Part shown: piece by piece, positions 1 through 10,145 of the stretch
Position numbering within the stretch: position 1 is the first letter of the stretch
Layout: every line of letters starts with the position of its first letter
NCBI RefSeq assembly: GCF_016097555.1
Contig: NC_054706.1
Location: forward strand, 48,840,160 to 48,904,159
Direction of reading: 5' to 3'
DNA length: 64,000 nt
Source of the DNA: Gigantopelta aegis
Lineage: Eukaryota > Mollusca > Gastropoda > Neomphalida > Peltospiridae
The notes under the pieces: model-generated
Told to the model about the DNA's origin: nothing
The model's input: the letters and a program-made list of their open reading frames with translations, nothing else
Databases searched by the model: none
Program-made: the position numbers and the translations under genes

Positions 1-147
1 AAACCTGTGAAACTGATAGCGTATATGTCATAGTATGTTCACAAATAGCTAGTGTCACGTATATCCACCAATCACAGCTGTAGTTACGTTTACTCCCTAA
101 ACATGGAACCCTGACCTGGGAATCACGTAATTTGATACATTACATTT

Positions 148-384
148 TTCATTTTCATTTCAACTTATTTTCGTGCTTATACCCAATTAAGGTCCAAGCA
201 CCATATCATGGGCACACACCTCAGCTATCTGGGCTGTCTGTCCAGGACAGTGGGTTAGTTGTTAGTGTTTAGTGACACCTACCCATTGAACCCTTGACGA
301 CTCGCTCTGGGATGGAGTCGGTACCGGGCTGCGAACCCTGTACCCTGTCCGATGGCTTAACCACTGAGCCACCGAGGCCGGTGG
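148..384 (-). repeat. SINE, family C (full-length-like)
   Basis: Read on the minus strand this copy has a tRNA-like head (GCCTCGGTGG, GTGGTTAAGCCATCGG), a body with 'accggctcccaccc' and 'gtcctggacagacagccc', and a 3' end 'aagcacgaaaataagttgaaatg'-like tail. Other copies lie near 0.99, 2.7, 5.9, 27.0, 35.9, 46.1 and 53.6 kb. The head/body/tail order and dispersal show a short retroposon; there is no coding content. Confidence 0.8.
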
Positions 385-989
385 TTCATTACAACCTGCA
401 CGACGCACATGTTGAAAGTGCAAAGGCCATAACTCTGTAAAACGTGTTCGTGCCTGAAGACCTGTCACATCATGTCGAGCACAACACGTTAATACCTATA
501 GTCCTTCTCATTATCCTATAAAAAAAAAAATATTTTAATTTTTTTGGTAAATAACTTCAGTTTCGTTTGACGTAACAAACCCCCCCCCCAAAAAAAAAAC
601 CCCACAAAAAACCCACAAACAACAACAACCCTAAAATTGTTTTGGAAATAACAAAACGTAGAAATTTTGTATCCAATTTAGAATACAATCGGCTCTGAAA
701 TAAAAATAAAATAAAAATGCGTTCCCTATGGGAAGGACTATAGTAAGACATTTCGTCAAAAACAAAATTCACGTTTAAACAAGACAATAGTCTGTTTAAG
801 ATAACTGCTAGGTAGCGTGTTACACAATATCAGTCCTTTGAAAATCCTGAAGTGAATACAAAGCCATGATGGTAACGATATATTCTCTCTGTGTATATCA
901 ATTGATAAGGGGATGGCTGGGAGTGACTCGAGCTACCATGGGAGTAGACAAACATGGTTATTTAAGGCAGATGGCCACTGATTACAGGA
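385..989. other. Intergenic stretch with A/C homopolymer tracts
   Basis: No gene or recognisable element is seen. A low-complexity A/C block with poly-C then poly-A lies near 580-615. The short minus ORF here only translates that block. Confidence 0.5.
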
Positions 990-1178
990 GCCGGCCTCGA
1001 TTGTGTCGTGGTTAAGCCATCGACATACTGCTGGTAGGGCGAGATTTAACGACTCAATGAGGAGGTGCAAGACCACTACACGCTCTTCTTTCTCACTAAC
1101 CACTAACAATTAACAACTAACCCACTGTTGTGGACAGACAGCCCAGATAGCTGATAAGTTGAAATGAAATGAAATTAA
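990..1178 (+). repeat. SINE, family C with internal deletion
   Basis: Starts with the family C head (ccggcctcg, gtggttaagccatcg) and ends in the gataagttgaaatgaaatg tail. The B-box/'accggctcccaccc' part of the body is missing, so this is an internally deleted copy. Confidence 0.7.
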
Positions 1179-1215
1179 ACGATTACAGGTCGCCATATTG
1201 GGAGTACAATAAATA

Positions 1216-1915
1216 TTTAAAGTTTGTTTTGTTTAACGACACCTCTAAAGCACAGTGATTTAGTAAAGGGACATGCCTGAGTTTGCTACATTATAAGATG
1301 TTTCTGACTAATAAAATATTTCTGCGATTAAACTTACATATTAAATATATTTATTTTATTTAGAATATCATTACCTCTATATTTAACGTGTTTCTGGTCG
1401 TCTTAATATTTGTAAGAAGCCCAAACTGGACTTTGTTTTCAAATAATTTCGTACGTAAGAAAAAATATATTTTAGGAAATAAAATGAAATTTAACCTAAT
1501 ACAAATATTAGAACGATCAGAAACACGTTTAATATACAGCCACTAATATATTATGCAGAAAAATATATTTGATATGTAATTACAATCGTTAAAAAGTATT
1601 TGTTAGTTGATAACATCTTAAAAATTACAGCAAACTCAGGAATGTCCCTTTAAGCATCGGCTATTGGACGTCAAACATTTGGTAATTTTCAAACAGTCTT
1701 AGAGGAAACCCGCTACATGTTTTCATTAGTATCAAGGGATATTTTATATGCACCATTCAACAGACCGGGTAGCACATACCACGACTTTTGTTATACCAGT
1801 CATAGTGCACTGGCTGAAAAGAGAAGTAGCCCAATGGGCTCACCAACATGGATCGATCTTAGACCAACCGCGCCTCAAGCGAGCGCTTTACCACTGGGCT
1901 ACGTCTCGCCCCTAT
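1216..1915 (-). repeat. SINE, family D, split by a MITE
   Basis: The tail (aaagtttgttttgtttaacg) lies at 1216-1262. After the interrupting TTAA MITE the body and head resume at 1654 and run to the tRNA-like head near 1915 (complement of ggcgagacgtagcccagtgg). The MITE therefore inserted into an already resident SINE. The + ORFs at 1717-1939 only translate this repeat. Confidence 0.8.
1267..1649. mobile_element. TTAA-type MITE (piggyBac-like ends), nested in SINE
   Basis: The ends are AGGGACATGCCTGAGTTTGC and its inverted partner GCAAACTCAGGAATGTCCCT, flanked by GTAA (degraded) and TTAA. The interior is AT-rich and non-coding. Sister copies lie at 19,935-20,349 and 21,123-21,495, with a fragment at 26,396-26,490. 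TTAA target choice and short TIRs suggest mobilisation by a piggyBac-type transposase encoded elsewhere; that is inference. Confidence 0.8.
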
Positions 1916-2101
1916 AAATATTTAATTTGTGTATTGTAGTTAACAGGTGTGTGTTTGATACCATTCTGGGTACTTTAAATCTAATGTCGACATGTTGCAT
2001 GAATTCCTCATGAATAATAATGATATAAAATAAAATAATAAAATGGTCCAAGATATTGAGGTGAAATGCCGCGCATAGCTTTACCATGTAGAGTTACAGA
2101 T

Positions 2102-2305
2102 CAATCTGATTGAAATTAGCTCTACTGGTCTCACCAGTAGACCTAACAGCATTGCGTGGACTCCCATGTCCACTTAACAATTTAAATATCGACCAATTAC
2201 ACTTCGCCTTTTATAGCGTTATTCGGGAGCATACAAATTCTAAAAATATCGGGCGAGACTATTTATGCAATAGGCGAACGTGTTGGTCTATTTCAACATT
2301 GAAAA

Positions 2306-2336
<31 letters not shown>

Positions 2337-2656
2337 GGTGCAATAATAAACTCTGGATTGCATACTAGTATAAACAGATTTTATAGCTATACCATCACGG
2401 GTTGTTTTTTTCCGTCTTGAAACGAATTTTATATAAAATTTTATATTGAAATTAGTTCCGGCATACATCGTAATTCATCCTAATCATTTCGTATACCCTC
2501 GGCATAATCCCGAATGTTTTCAAATTCTTTTCAAATAACTGGCATGATTTTGCAAGTAAGGTTTTGATTGGTCGAATAAAAGGTCAACTGGACATCAGCT
2601 CCAACGGGCTGCTGTTAGATCCACATGTAATAGTGGAGCTAATTTTAATTAGATTG
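2102..2656. mobile_element. Foldback/MULE-like MITE with poly-G tract
   Basis: The ends are CAATCTGATTGAAATTAGCT and its inverted partner AGCTAATTTTAATTAGATTG. The flanks agttacagat and aattaccgat match at 8 of 10 positions, consistent with a 9-10 bp target duplication. The interior shares 'ttcgccttttata' and 'aaaatatcgggcgag' with the copy at 49,332-49,966. An uninterrupted G run of about 28 nt sits at 2311-2338. No transposase is encoded. Confidence 0.75.
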
Positions 2657-2721
2657 AATTACCGATCAAGTTTGACTTTCACAACAATATACCTATTTAT
2701 ATTTACGGTCAAATCATTTCA

Positions 2722-2986
2722 TTCATTTCAACTTATTTTCGTGCTTATATCTAGTTCAACACGCTGTCCTGGGCACACCTCAGCTATCTGGGTTGTCTGT
2801 CCAGGACAGTGGGTTAGTTGTTAATTGTTAGTGGTTAGAGAGCGAGAACAGAGTGTAGTGTCCTTACACCTACCCATTGAGTCGTTAAAACTCGCTCTGG
2901 GTGGGAGCCGGTACCGGGCTGCGAACGCTGTACCTACCAACCTTGTGTCCGATGGCCTAACCACGACACCACCGAGGCCGGTGGTG
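2722..2986 (-). repeat. SINE, family C
   Basis: The complement shows ccaccggcctcggtggtgtc, then the body with 'accggctcccaccc', and a 3' tail ending aagttgaaatgaatgaa. It is a close match to the copy at 148-384. Confidence 0.8.
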
Positions 2987-4149
2987 AAATCAAGTTTGGC
3001 TGTGGTGGGAATTTATTCAAGGGAAATAACTGTCAAATGAAATTTACGCATGCTTGACTGAGTTATGGCCCTTGAACTTAGGTGATAAAAAAATATATTT
3101 GAGTCGACAGTGGACATATATTGCTTTAGCAGTACGTCTTTTATAGATGAAATATATTGTTTCCCTAAGAAACTACCGTACACACGTAGTCAGTTTGATG
3201 TCATTGTGGCGTAATTCTTACACCTAGCTAATGTTATAAGGCCTACACCTGGAAGATGTAACGATGTCATATAATCTCTTTCAAAGATTCTGTGTTTGTA
3301 TGGTATTATTTTATAAATTTGTAACAAGGAACTTTACGGTTGTTATTAATGTTCTATTTGTTTTTCTTATCCACATAGTTCGAGATATTCAGGAAAATAT
3401 AACCAGTATGACCCACGTGTGTCATAATGATTTCACGTGCATAACAAATGACGTAATTTTGTGAAGCGACGTCATAACTTAGGGGAAATGATACTATTCG
3501 GTCAAAATTTAAAAGTTATTACACCTTCTTGAAATTTTTACATATTATAGATATATCCTTATATTACTGGAATGCCCCCAAAAAGTCATAGGTCACCGGA
3601 AACATTTTTGATCCACGGTCCATAAAGTGAATAGGTGTATGAATCACAATGACGTTTCCTGTTTTCTGTGTGTAGCCTAATTAATCATGTTTTATATCCA
3701 TTGACCGTATTTAATTTTAAACTTTTCTGTAATGCAACAAAGAGAACATTAGTTGTGGTACTTAAAATGACACCTAGCAGACACACACGTGCATATCTTC
3801 ACTACTAAAATGGAGTTTTACATACATGGGAACTAAAGAAAATAGTGACTTTTTAAAACATTTACTGACTATTTACTTTACAATTGTATACAGGATCTAA
3901 AATTCATTACACCTTTTCAATTTTTGCACATACAGTAATGCTGGGTGAGTAAATCAATATAAGATAATAAAAATGTACTGTCAACGATGAAAATTTTTTA
4001 CAGTCGGAGCTTGAAATACCCCATACATAGATACAAATTCATTAAAATTCCACCATAAATCGTTTGAGCACTTTTTCAAAAACAAGTTTTATTGGAGTGA
4101 TCAACTATGTTCTTAAAAACAAAAATAGTACAAATAGCATTATTTTCCA
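2987..4149. other. Anonymous AT-rich DNA
   Basis: No supported gene. A short motif, 'attacacctt(c/t)ttgaaatttt', recurs near 3,519 and 3,906. The + ORF at 3264-3464 ends in a C-x5-C pair but has no convincing splice or start context. Confidence 0.5.
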
Positions 4150-4153
4150 TTAA

Positions 4154-4977
4154 AGCCGCACACCCTAGTTCCATCCAGCGAAAATAAATTATAATTTGGT
4201 TAATCTACAAACCTGTAACACACTTAGATCACGTTTTTTATCAAATGGAGTGAAAAAGCAGGTTTTATATCGATAAATACCATGGGAATCCCCATGTCCC
4301 AATTGCTTGAAATAATTTTGAAAGTTAGTATTCTGATGTCACCGGTAGATGTCGCTCGAAGCACAACAATGCCTACGTCACGACAAATTTCACAGACTTG
4401 GGGTGCGTTCCTGTCACCTCTCCTGGACATGTTCTGTCCTGGTTGTATCCCCTCTCCAGATATCGTAAGACTTAGCAAAATTATTGGTTTTAAGGGTTTG
4501 TAACGTTTTGTATTGAGACACTTACTTGTGTGAACTTTATTGTTACTGAAAATGTTCACGAACTGTGAAGAAATATCTCACAAATGAACAACAAGCAAAC
4601 GACAACAAATCGGATGTTGATTGCGCGAACCGTGCACGAGAAAACAAACCGAAACCAAAATGATAACGGTCACGTGGTATACCAACGTCTGTGACGTTTA
4701 CACAGGAAGATTCCCTCTAAAAATAGATTGGACCTCGCTTGCTTAACGGTTTTTTCTCGAGTGCGCGCGGCATTTTAAGAAATACAAAAAATGCATTTCG
4801 TGGTTTTACAAACATCAGGATTACCAGGATTACCAAAAAGCACTTCAGGTGAATGGAAATGTGTATTCTAAATAATAAAATTTAAGTAAAGTGCAATTTT
4901 ATTTGTGAAAAATGGGTTTAATAGCGAAAAACAACGCCGTAATGGTTAACAACTAGCCGTAACTAGGGCGTGTCCCT
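4154..4977. mobile_element. 824-bp TTAA-flanked non-autonomous DNA transposon
   Basis: TTAA lies on both sides (4150-4153 and 4978-4981). The left end AGCCGCACACCCTAGTT pairs with the right end AACTAGGGCGTGTCCCT, giving roughly 17-bp imperfect TIRs. The interior has no transposase; the overlapping ORFs at 4224-4559 (minus) and 4282-4503 (plus) are mutual shadows without recognisable domains. TIR and interior differ from the AGGGACATTCC family, so this is a second TTAA lineage. Confidence 0.7.
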
Positions 4978-5443
4978 TTAAACAAATTCCATTGTGGGTT
5001 TGGTTGGGCCTTGGGTCGGGGTGGAGAATTGGAGAATTGGGGGGGGGGGGGGGAAGGTTATTCCCACATATCTATATCTGGATCTACTGAAACTGATATC
5101 ATAAAATGACCTGCCTGTGAAACATGACGAACTAGTCAAACGGTATTTATTTTTACGTCACTGTGTACCTGCGCGCTACCCCAGTGTAAACGTTTATCAA
5201 AATAACGTCATTGACGTCGTTTGGACGTCTCGTTTTAGTTACGTTCGAAACGTTTTGACATGGTCCTGGTTTGTGATTCATAAAAATAATATTTTCGATA
5301 TTGTGGATAATAAAGAAATTGTTACACTCGCGTATGAACCGTATTGATTTTACGAAACTCGTGTCAGGATTCATTTTACACTCGCTCTCGCTCGGGTAAC
5401 ACAAGAATTCTGACACACGCTCGTAGAATAATCTCTCTGCCCC

Positions 5444-5479
5444 GGTCTCTGTCTCTGTCTCTCTCTGTCTCTGTCTCTG

Positions 5480-5517
<38 letters not shown>

Positions 5518-5550
5518 TCTGAATATATATATATATACATACATATATAT
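5444..5550. repeat. (TC)n/(TCTG)n then (AT)n microsatellite
   Basis: A tct/ctgtct tract runs to 5520, followed by a short TA-rich tract. The long minus ORF (5153-5605) and + ORF (5344-5580) are largely this tract. Confidence 0.9.
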
Positions 5551-5876
5551 AAATTTTTACTAAAACTACCCCGGTATTAAGACCGAATCCAGGACATAAT
5601 CCCACTCAGAAAAAAACACCCACTGGAAAAAAAACCCACTGGAAAAATCCCACCCGGACAAAACCCCACTAACAAATGAAAATAATGGACAAAACCCCAC
5701 TGTGACCATTTTACACATAAAACTGAAAGATATGAAATAAAGTTGACATTTCTATTTTGGAAGAATAAAATTATAAATAAAATTGAAATCGAGATAAAAT
5801 AGATTATGATAAAAAATAAAGTTGACATTTGTATTTTGATTAGGCCAAGTATTACATTGATTTCATTGATCTCTAC

Positions 5877-6125
5877 AGGACTACAGGCTGGTAGGTACAG
5901 GGTTCGCAGCCCGGTACCGGCTCCCACCCAGAGCGAGTTCTTAAGAACTCAGTGGGTAGGTGTAAGGCCACTACACCCTCTTCTTTCTCACTAACAACTA
6001 ACCAACTAACAACTAATCCACTGTCCACAGACATCCCAGTTAGCTGAGGCGTGTGCCCAGGACAGCGTGCTTAAACCTTAATTGGATATAAGCACGAACA
6101 TAAGTTAAAATGAAATGAATGAATA
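5877..6125 (+). repeat. SINE, family C, 5'-truncated, inside MULE
   Basis: Starts inside the head (ctacaggctggtaggtacag), continues through ggttcgcagcccggtaccgg, and ends with aagttaaaatgaaatgaatg. It sits between the left minisatellite arm and the FLYWCH segment. Confidence 0.8.
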
Positions 6126-6243
6126 AGTCATAAATTCTACATCAGATGGATCCCTTATACGGTCCAAGAATACTATGTCATTGTTCATTTCCTGAAAACT
6201 GCCAATACTGATAAAATAAAATACAACTATGTAGGTTATCAAG

Positions 6244-6375
6244 AACAAAAAGGGTGGTCTGAAGCTGATTCATGAAGTCTACTTGTATACCAAGAAGTAT
6301 GCCAGGAAGAATATCCGATGGGAGTGTTCCAGCGGGGCTGCATTTAGTTGTAAAGGCGGTGTCACTTCACACCTG
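6244..6375 (+). pseudogene. FLYWCH zinc-finger segment of MULE transposase
   Basis: Translated from 6244, the segment reads KKGGLKLIHEVYLYTKKYA, then RKNIRWECS, then AAFSCKGG and TSH. The spacing L-x-Y ... W-x-C ... C-x(n)-H is that of FLYWCH fingers, which bind DNA at the N-terminus of many invertebrate MULE transposases. It stops at the edge of an inserted MITE (6376), and no start codon is visible. It lies on the same strand as the C-terminal remnant, so the two are probably parts of one former gene with the DDE core deleted. Confidence 0.6.
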
Positions 6376-6992
6376 GGCCCCGTTATACGAAGGAATTGTA
6401 GCTAAGATTAATTGTAGTAACTCACGGTGAATTTTACAACTTTACAGCCGTTCCACAAAGCAACCTTACGGTAGTCGTAAGTGCCCCTTTAATGATTAAA
6501 ATATTCTTTACGAAGAAGTACGAATTAGTTAAATAATGAATTGGTTACCGACTTTTCGGAACATCTTAGATGTATTCATTGGTATCGGACATCCATAAAG
6601 TAACTTTGTCAGTTTAATTGCTAAACGATAATTGCCGAATGCATAAGACATGAGAGTTATCTCCCGTACTTTCGTGTGAAAGTCTATGGCCTAGAATGTT
6701 ATTTCATCGAACACCGAGTTTTATCAAAGTTATTTTCTATATATTAGATCCATTTTTATACAAAAAGTTAGTATACTTAGAAAATGACAAAATCATCATT
6801 TAACTACCATTTGACAGCTACGTTAGTTACTTACAACTGCTTCGTACCTATTGTAAATTTTCACAGTAATTTACGACGATAGTAAGCTACGCCACGTCGT
6901 GGAACGGACTGGCGATCGTAGACAAAAATTAAGGTCGCGATGGTAGGTATTTACGGCTTAGTAGTGCTAAGATCACTTCGTGGAACGGGGCC
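6376..6992. mobile_element. 617-bp palindromic MITE inserted in MULE
   Basis: The ends are GGCCCCGTTATACGAAG and, inverted, GGCCCCGTTCCACGAAG (two mismatches). CTG flanks both sides (6373-6375 and 6993-6995), consistent with a 3-bp target duplication. Internal copies of the end motif (gccgttccacaaagc near 6450 and gtcgtggaacggac near 6893) give a nested palindrome. No ORF of note. Confidence 0.75.
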
Positions 6993-6995
6993 CTG

Positions 6996-7656
6996 GTCGT
7001 TTCCACCATTGACACACCTATAGATGTACGGGCAGAACTCGGTAAACCTGATCACATCAGACGCTATCGGGAAGAGGAGGATGTCAAGTTTTTCTGTGGC
7101 ATGCTTGGTGGACTGGCATTCCTACCAGTTGATGATTTACCAGAGGGGGTGACCTATCTGCGTGAGAACACCTCTGATGAGCTGGAACCCTTGCTCGAGT
7201 ATTTCGACAGCACATATATGTCAGGATCTTATCGCCGTATTCAGCCTCCTCAACAATCATATGGACCTGTCCCCCCCCCCCCTCCTCTTCGTATGCGCCG
7301 TATCCCCCCCCCCCCCGCCCGTGTACGCACCATCCATCTGGAATGTGCACACCATCACATTGGAAGGTGTATCCAGAACCAACAACATATGTGAAGGGTG
7401 GAACAATTCTATTGCAAAACTAGTTGGACACGCTCACCCAACCATCTGGGGAGCCACAAATAGAATTCGGAAGGATCAAACCCAGGTCGCTACTGCACGA
7501 CTTTAGAATCAGCATGGTGAACGACCTGAAAAACGTGTACGACACTATACAAAGAAGGTGCAGACTAAGCTCCACAACCTCTGCACTGGCAGATGTGATA
7601 ACATCCATTCCCGAAGTACTGAAAGGCATCGGCCACTGTGTGAGGTGGAAGTAGAT
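6996..7656 (+). pseudogene. MULE transposase C-terminal remnant
   Basis: Reading frames here show IRRYREEEDVKFFCGMLGGL, LAFLPVDDLPEGVTYLREN, EPLLEYFDSTYMSGSYRRI, IWNVHTITLEG, RTNNICEGWNN and LVGHAHPTIW, then EKRVRHYTKKVQTKLHNLC near the end. The T/N-N-x-x-E-x-W-N block, the G-H-x-H-P block and the basic tail are typical of the C-terminal half of FLYWCH-MULE transposases in molluscs and other invertebrates. At least two frame changes are seen, around poly-C tracts at 7269 and 7304 and near 7505. The catalytic DDE core is not present. Confidence 0.7.
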
Positions 7657-7756
7657 ATATTGTATTTGCTACACTTGTTTGAATAAAAAAGAAATACTCC
7701 AGATAAGATTTTGTTATATATTGAGATATGTGAGTGAGGTTATGTCCAAGTGTTGT

Positions 7757-8187
7757 TTTTTTTCCAGTGGGGTTATGTCCGGGTGGGTTTTTCTCCAGTG
7801 GGGTTATGTCCGGGTGGGTTTTTTTTCCCAGTGGGGTTATATCCGGGTGGGGTTTTTCTGTGTGGGGTTTTGTCCGGGTGGGTTTTTTCCAGTGGGGTTA
7901 TGTCCGGGTTTGTTTTTTTTTCTGTGTGGGATTATGTCCGCGTGGTTTTTTTCCAGTGGGGTTATGTCCGGGTGTATTTTTTTCCAGTGGGGTTATGTCC
8001 GGGTGTATTTTTTTCCAGTGGGGTTATGTCCGGGTGGGTTTTTCTCCAGTGGGGTTATGTCCGGGTGGGTTTTTTTCCCAGTGGGGTTATATCCGGGTGG
8101 GGTTTTTCTGTGTGGGGTTTTGTCCGGGTGGGTTTTTTCCATTGGGGTTATATCCGGGTGGTTTTTTTTCCAGTGAAGTTATTTCCG
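7757..8187 (+). repeat. G/T-rich minisatellite (unit about 31 bp)
   Basis: Repeats of CCAGTGGGGTTATGTCCGGG plus TGGGTTTTT, with variants 'gtgtggggttttgtccggg' and 'gggttatatccggg'. A longer block containing both variants occurs twice (near 7,785-7,905 and 8,040-8,150), so a higher-order duplication is visible. Three overlapping + ORFs here are repeat translations. The same motif occurs inverted at 5589-5705. Confidence 0.85.
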
Positions 8188-8769
8188 TTTACCGTTCGAC
8201 CATTATGACCATAAAGGGACATAACTTCCCCAGACAAAATACTCACTGTCAGTTTGTGATGGAATGGACATAAACCGGCTGTATTTATTTTAAGAAATTA
8301 CCCCTAACGAATATACAAGGATGGACGTATTACATCCCATGAATATTTGGGTAGTATATGAGAAAGAAGCCCTACCTGTTAACATAATCTATCTATTTGT
8401 AAATATGCATATCGAGTGATGAAATAAAAACGTGCCATTTAAACCTTAATTGGATATAAGCAAGAAAATAAGTTGAAATGAATGAATGAATGAATGAATG
8501 AATGAACAGTTTCATTTTCATACATGGCTTACATTTAAAATGATGTAAATGATGGAAAACCTTTACTATGTGAATAAAATGCTATACCAATGAGAACCTA
8601 CTCACCATTACTTTTACTGTACGTTCTAAAAAACCAGTCTATTGTCCAACTACTAGTAAGTTATCTTCCTACTGCCAATAGGTGTTTTTTTCTAGGATAA
8701 AATACACTTCTTTATTTCTTTAGGTGTGAATTTTACAATCGTTTGGCCTATTCATCATAGGACTGTTTC

Positions 8770-8772
<3 letters not shown>
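8188..8772. other. Intergenic DNA with SINE-C tail fragment
   Basis: 8441-8505 is the 3' tail of SINE family C (aaccttaattggatataagc, aagttgaaatgaatgaatg). The rest is unique AT-rich DNA with no supported gene. Confidence 0.6.
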
Positions 8773-8854
<82 letters not shown>

Positions 8855-8858
8855 GGAA

Positions 8859-8903
<45 letters not shown>

Positions 8904-8967
8904 GAACAATACAACTCATCTTTCTAGTCACTCCATGGTAGAAGTTGTATGCGTCAGTGACTATGTT

Positions 8968-9056
<89 letters not shown>
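8773..9056. repeat. (GA)n and (GACA)n microsatellites
   Basis: Two (GA)n tracts (8773-8850 and 8972-9056) with a (GACA)n tract between (8870-8903). The four RE- or SL-rich ORFs overlapping them are spurious. Confidence 0.95.
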
Positions 9057-9058
<2 letters not shown>

Positions 9059-9301
9059 TGAGGCAATCACGCAGTCAGACAGAAACAGAGAAAAACATAT
9101 ACGCATGCCATGTTAAAGGATAGCAGTTACATTTAATAAGATTCAAACTTTCATTTACGAATTCAAATTGAGAGAAAAATGCCGTAAACCGTAAACTATT
9201 ACTGAATGGGTGAGAGAAAAAGAAATCCATCATATGCAGGCATGTGGGATAGAACAAGTACAATCTTGAAAATTTCGACACCGAGACTTGTTCCAGGTCG
9301 G

Positions 9302-9640
9302 GGCGGGACGTATCCCAGTGTATAGCGTTCGCTCGATGCGCAGTCGGTGTGGGATCGATCCTCTTCGGTGGGCCCATTGGGCTATTTCTCGTTCCAGCCA
9401 GTACACCACGACTGGTATATCAAAGGCCGTGGTATGTACTACCCTGTCTGTGGGATGGTGCATATAAAAAAATCCCTTGCTGCTAATCGGAAAGAGTAGC
9501 CCATGAAGTGGCGACAGCGAGTTTCATCTTTCAGTATCTGTGTGGTCCTTAACCATATGTCTGACGCCATATAACCGTGAATAAAATGTGTTGAGTGCGT
9601 CGTTAAATAAAACATTTCCTTCCTTTCTTCCTTTCTAATC
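9302..9640 (+). repeat. SINE, family B
   Basis: Head ggcgggacgtatcccagtg with A-box-like TATCCCAGTG and B-box-like GGGATCGATCC; central block 'tatcaaaggccgtggtatgt' and 'gtggcgacagcgagtttc'; tail 'gtgtggtccttaaccatatg' ending in cttcctttcttcc. It abuts the exon-like sequence at 9658. Confidence 0.85.
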
Positions 9641-9657
9641 TGTTTTCATTTTCGCAG

Positions 9658-9733
9658 TGTGTCAAGATTCGGAAGGTAACTGCCACAATAGCGGAGAGTT
9701 ATTCTCCATTGGCACAATCTTCTTCACATCGGG
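9658..9733 (+). pseudogene. Broken copy of cysteine-rich terminal exon
   Basis: After an intact-looking acceptor (gttttcattttcgcag) the sequence matches the terminal exon at 53,044 with about three differences over the first 58 nt, giving CQDSEGNCHNSGELFSIG. It then diverges, lacks the later cysteines (NCTC in the 53-kb copy), and is cut by a SINE with target duplication TCTTCACATCGGG. In both places a family B SINE tail lies just upstream, so exon and flanking intron were duplicated together. Probably non-functional; no other exons of this copy were found upstream. Confidence 0.6.
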
Positions 9734-10132
9734 CCGGCCTCGGTGGCGTCGTGGCAGGCCATCGGTCTACAGGCTGGTAGGTACTGGGTTCGGATCCCAG
9801 TCGAGGCATGGGATTTTTAATCCAGATACCGACTCCAAACCCTGAGTGAGTGCTCCGCAAGGCTCAATGGGTAGGTGTAAACCACTTGCACCGACCAGTG
9901 ATCCATAACTGGTTCAACAAAGGCCATGGTTTGTGCTATCCTGCCTGTGGGAAGCGCAAATAAAAGATCCCTTGCTGCCTGTCGTAAAGAAGAGTAGCCT
10001 ATGTGGCGACAGCGGGTTTCCTCTAAAAAACAGTGTCAGAATGACCATATGTTTGACGTCCAATAGCCGATGATAAGATTAAAAATCAATGTGCTCTAGT
10101 GGCGTCGTTAAATAAAACAAACTTTACTTTTT
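9734..10132 (+). repeat. SINE, family A, with 13-bp target duplication
   Basis: Head ccggcctcggtggcgtcgtg with B-box-like GGGTTCGGATCCC; body 'ccagataccgactccaaacc' and 'gatccataactggttcaac'; shared core 'agatcccttgctgcc'; tail 'atgtttgacgtccaatagcc' ending aaacaaactttactttt. The 13-bp direct repeat TCTTCACATCGGG flanks it (9721-9733 and 10133-10145), proving retroposition into the exon relic. Confidence 0.9.
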
Positions 10133-10145
10133 TCTTCACATCGGG

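Larger units (their letters stand above)
5589..8187 (+). mobile_element. Dead FLYWCH-MULE transposon with minisatellite arms
   Basis: Parts in order are a left arm of GGACATAA/CCCACTGGAAAA units (5589-5705), a SINE insertion, a FLYWCH-type zinc-finger segment, an inserted MITE, the C-terminal region of a MULE transposase, and a right arm made of the same motif in the opposite orientation (GGGTTATGTCCGGGTGGG units, 7757-8187). The inverted arms around transposase remnants suggest that the minisatellites are the element's TIRs or subterminal repeats. The catalytic core between FLYWCH and C-terminus is absent. No clear 9-bp duplication was found at the arms, so the ends are approximate. Confidence 0.65.

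Noticed and set aside
3264-3464. + ORF ending with C-x5-C (VCHNDFTC)
   Set aside because: The spacing resembles the cysteine modules, but there is no acceptor directly before it and only two cysteines; chance is likely.
4224-4559. 111-codon minus ORF
   Set aside because: It lies inside a TTAA-flanked non-autonomous element, overlaps an opposing ORF, and shows no domain.
7679-8273. Three overlapping + ORFs of 152-179 codons rich in G, F, V
   Set aside because: All three frames of one minisatellite are open because the unit lacks stops; not genes.
8720-9123. SL-rich and RE-rich ORFs on both strands
   Set aside because: (GA)n microsatellite translations. The same applies at 18,858, 30,233, 32,776, 34,921 and 50,299.
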